Below are positions 5,087 to 5,550 of a stretch of DNA of 5,550 nt, in pieces. The translations under genes were made by a program, and so were the position numbers. The first letter of the stretch is position 1; each line of letters starts with the position of its first letter. Origin of the DNA: Opitutia bacterium (GTDB taxonomy: Bacteria > Verrucomicrobiota > Verrucomicrobiia > Opitutales > UBA953); assembly GCA_947460445.1 (NCBI GenBank), contig CANHHS010000096.1, forward strand, positions 1 to 5,550, read 5' to 3'. Under the pieces are notes generated by a model, which worked only from the letters and a program-made list of their open reading frames with translations, had not been told where the DNA came from and did not search any database.

Positions 5087-5278
5087 CTTAAGAAGAAGCT
5101 GAACAGCTGCGCAGAGAGAAGCTAAGTAGCTAACCGGCTAGCCAGCTAACCAGCCAAACAGCTAACACCGCTAGCACCGCTAATATAGTCATAAGGCCGA
5201 AGGCCTGCCGTCATAGGCGAAGCCGCCGTCATAACGAAGCGGAGCGAAGTGCCGTCGTAGGTCCGAAGGACCGCCGTC
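5087..5278 (+). repeat. Long dispersed direct repeat, copy B
   Basis: This is the second copy of the 309-497 block, in the same orientation. It begins with CTTAAG, carries the same six 8-bp units (5120-5167), has two 9-bp units (5166-5183) instead of three and ends at GCCGTC. Its hairpin array has an extra module. GTCATA (5188-5193) precedes AGGCC-gaa-GGCCT (5194-5206), and GCCGTCATA precedes GGC-gaa-GCC (5216-5224). GCCGTCATA then precedes the weak AC...GT stem (5234-5250), and GCCGTCGTA precedes GGTCC-gaa-GGACC (5260-5272). It has no equivalent of copy A's left hairpin array. Confidence 0.9.
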
Positions 5279-5292
5279 TGTATCTAAAGCTG

Positions 5293-5340
5293 GTTAGCTG
5301 TTTAGCTGTTCAACTGTTCAGTCGTTCAGCCGTTCGCCTG
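5293..5340 (+). repeat. 8-bp tandem array right of copy B
   Basis: Six in-register units: GTTAGCTG, TTTAGCTG, TTCAACTG, TTCAGTCG, TTCAGCCG and TTCGCCTG. Each differs from the next by one to three bases, as if drifting stepwise. The first unit is the reverse complement of the CAGCTAAC word in the left 8-bp array (5120-5167), so the two arrays are inverted around the hairpin array. Confidence 0.8.
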
Positions 5341-5361
5341 CTAGCACTTGCAGTCCTCCTG

Positions 5362-5378
5362 CTTGCCCCTTCCCGCTT
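5362..5378 (+). repeat. Right flanking inverted repeat of copy B
   Basis: CTTGCCCCTTCCCGCTT is the exact reverse complement of the two outer parts of 5033-5056. It lies between the 8-bp array and the hairpin at the end of the cytochrome gene. Confidence 0.7.
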
Positions 5379-5388
5379 TTATCTCGCA

Positions 5389-5418
5389 CCAAGCAGCGCG
5401 TCTTAGCGCGGTGCTTGG
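5389..5418. other. Hairpin enclosing the stop codon of the cytochrome-like gene
   Basis: CCAAGC (5389-5394) pairs with GCTTGG (5413-5418), extended by an A-T pair, one G-G mismatch and a GC-rich inner stem (5397-5400 with 5407-5410). The loop region contains the TAA stop (5403-5405, minus strand). No T tract follows on the minus strand. The placement parallels the stop-codon hairpin at 118-153. Confidence 0.55.
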
Positions 5419-5550
5419 CTGCGCAGGTGCTGCCAAATCGCCTCAAACTGATCGGCTGCCTGTCCATCGAGTGTCTCGGTAATTTGGGTCTGCCCGTCTT
5501 CGTCGACAAACTTCGGCATCTTGGTATCAGGCGTCACGCGGGTTGGGGCA
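5403..5550 (-). CDS. Probable c-type cytochrome-domain protein, C-terminal fragment (5' truncated by window)
   Basis: The minus strand is open from the window edge to a TAA at 5403-5405, giving 48 residues. The tail reads TRVTPDTKMPKF, then DEDGQTQITETLDGQAADQFEAIWQHL. This resembles the end of class I cytochrome c domains found at the C-terminus of large haem-binding proteins in Verrucomicrobiota and Planctomycetota. There a P-x-T-[RK]-M-P-x-F stretch carries the distal Met haem ligand (here Met11 of the fragment) and a closing helix ends in I-W-x-[YH]-L. Such proteins are exported and used in electron transfer or sugar oxidation. The CxxCH haem attachment site, signal peptide and other domains would lie outside the window, so the call rests on this tail alone. 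Confidence 0.55.
   Translation of the reverse strand, partial: APTRVTPDTKMPKFVDEDGQTQITETLDGQAADQFEAIWQHLRSQAPR

Overview
The window looks like a bacterial chromosome of moderate to fairly high G+C. It carries a conserved housekeeping block flanked on both sides by copies of an unusual repeat mosaic. The partial gene at the right edge resembles the C-terminus of the large haem-binding (c-type cytochrome) proteins common in Planctomycetota and Verrucomicrobiota. The rpsO and pnp starts have no clear Shine-Dalgarno sequence. These points suggest a Verrucomicrobiota/PVC-type organism (possibly Opitutia-like), but this is inference from sequence style and is not proven.

Layout from left to right. 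Positions 1-137 (+) hold the 3' end of an RsuA/RluB-type rRNA pseudouridine synthase. Positions 138-593 hold no gene. They contain repeat mosaic copy A: nested inverted repeats, 7-, 8- and 9-bp tandem units, and two arrays of small hairpins joined by a conserved 9-nt linker. The minus strand then carries an RDD-family membrane protein (594-1178), overlapped by folD (1171-2043). A 152-bp gap holds a strong terminator for the next unit. pnp (2196-4436) and rpsO (4571-4831) follow, with a 134-bp spacer containing two hairpins. Positions 4832-5402 hold the rpsO leader and repeat mosaic copy B. Positions 5403-5550 (-) are the 3' end of a probable cytochrome c-domain protein.

Transcription of the block runs right to left: rpsO to pnp (ribosomal protein S15 and the exoribonuclease PNPase, a widespread gene pair), a terminator, then folD to the RDD gene, which overlap by 8 bp. 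The pseudouridine synthase converges on the RDD gene, and copy A fills that convergent gap.

No defence system, toxin-antitoxin pair, transposase or CRISPR array is visible. The most notable content is the non-coding repeat family. Short stems of different sequence keep their self-complementarity and are separated by the 9-mer GCCGTCRTA (or its reverse complement TACGACGGC). A near-identical block of about 190 bp occurs at both edges of the housekeeping block in the same orientation. I do not recognise this family and cannot say whether it has been described.
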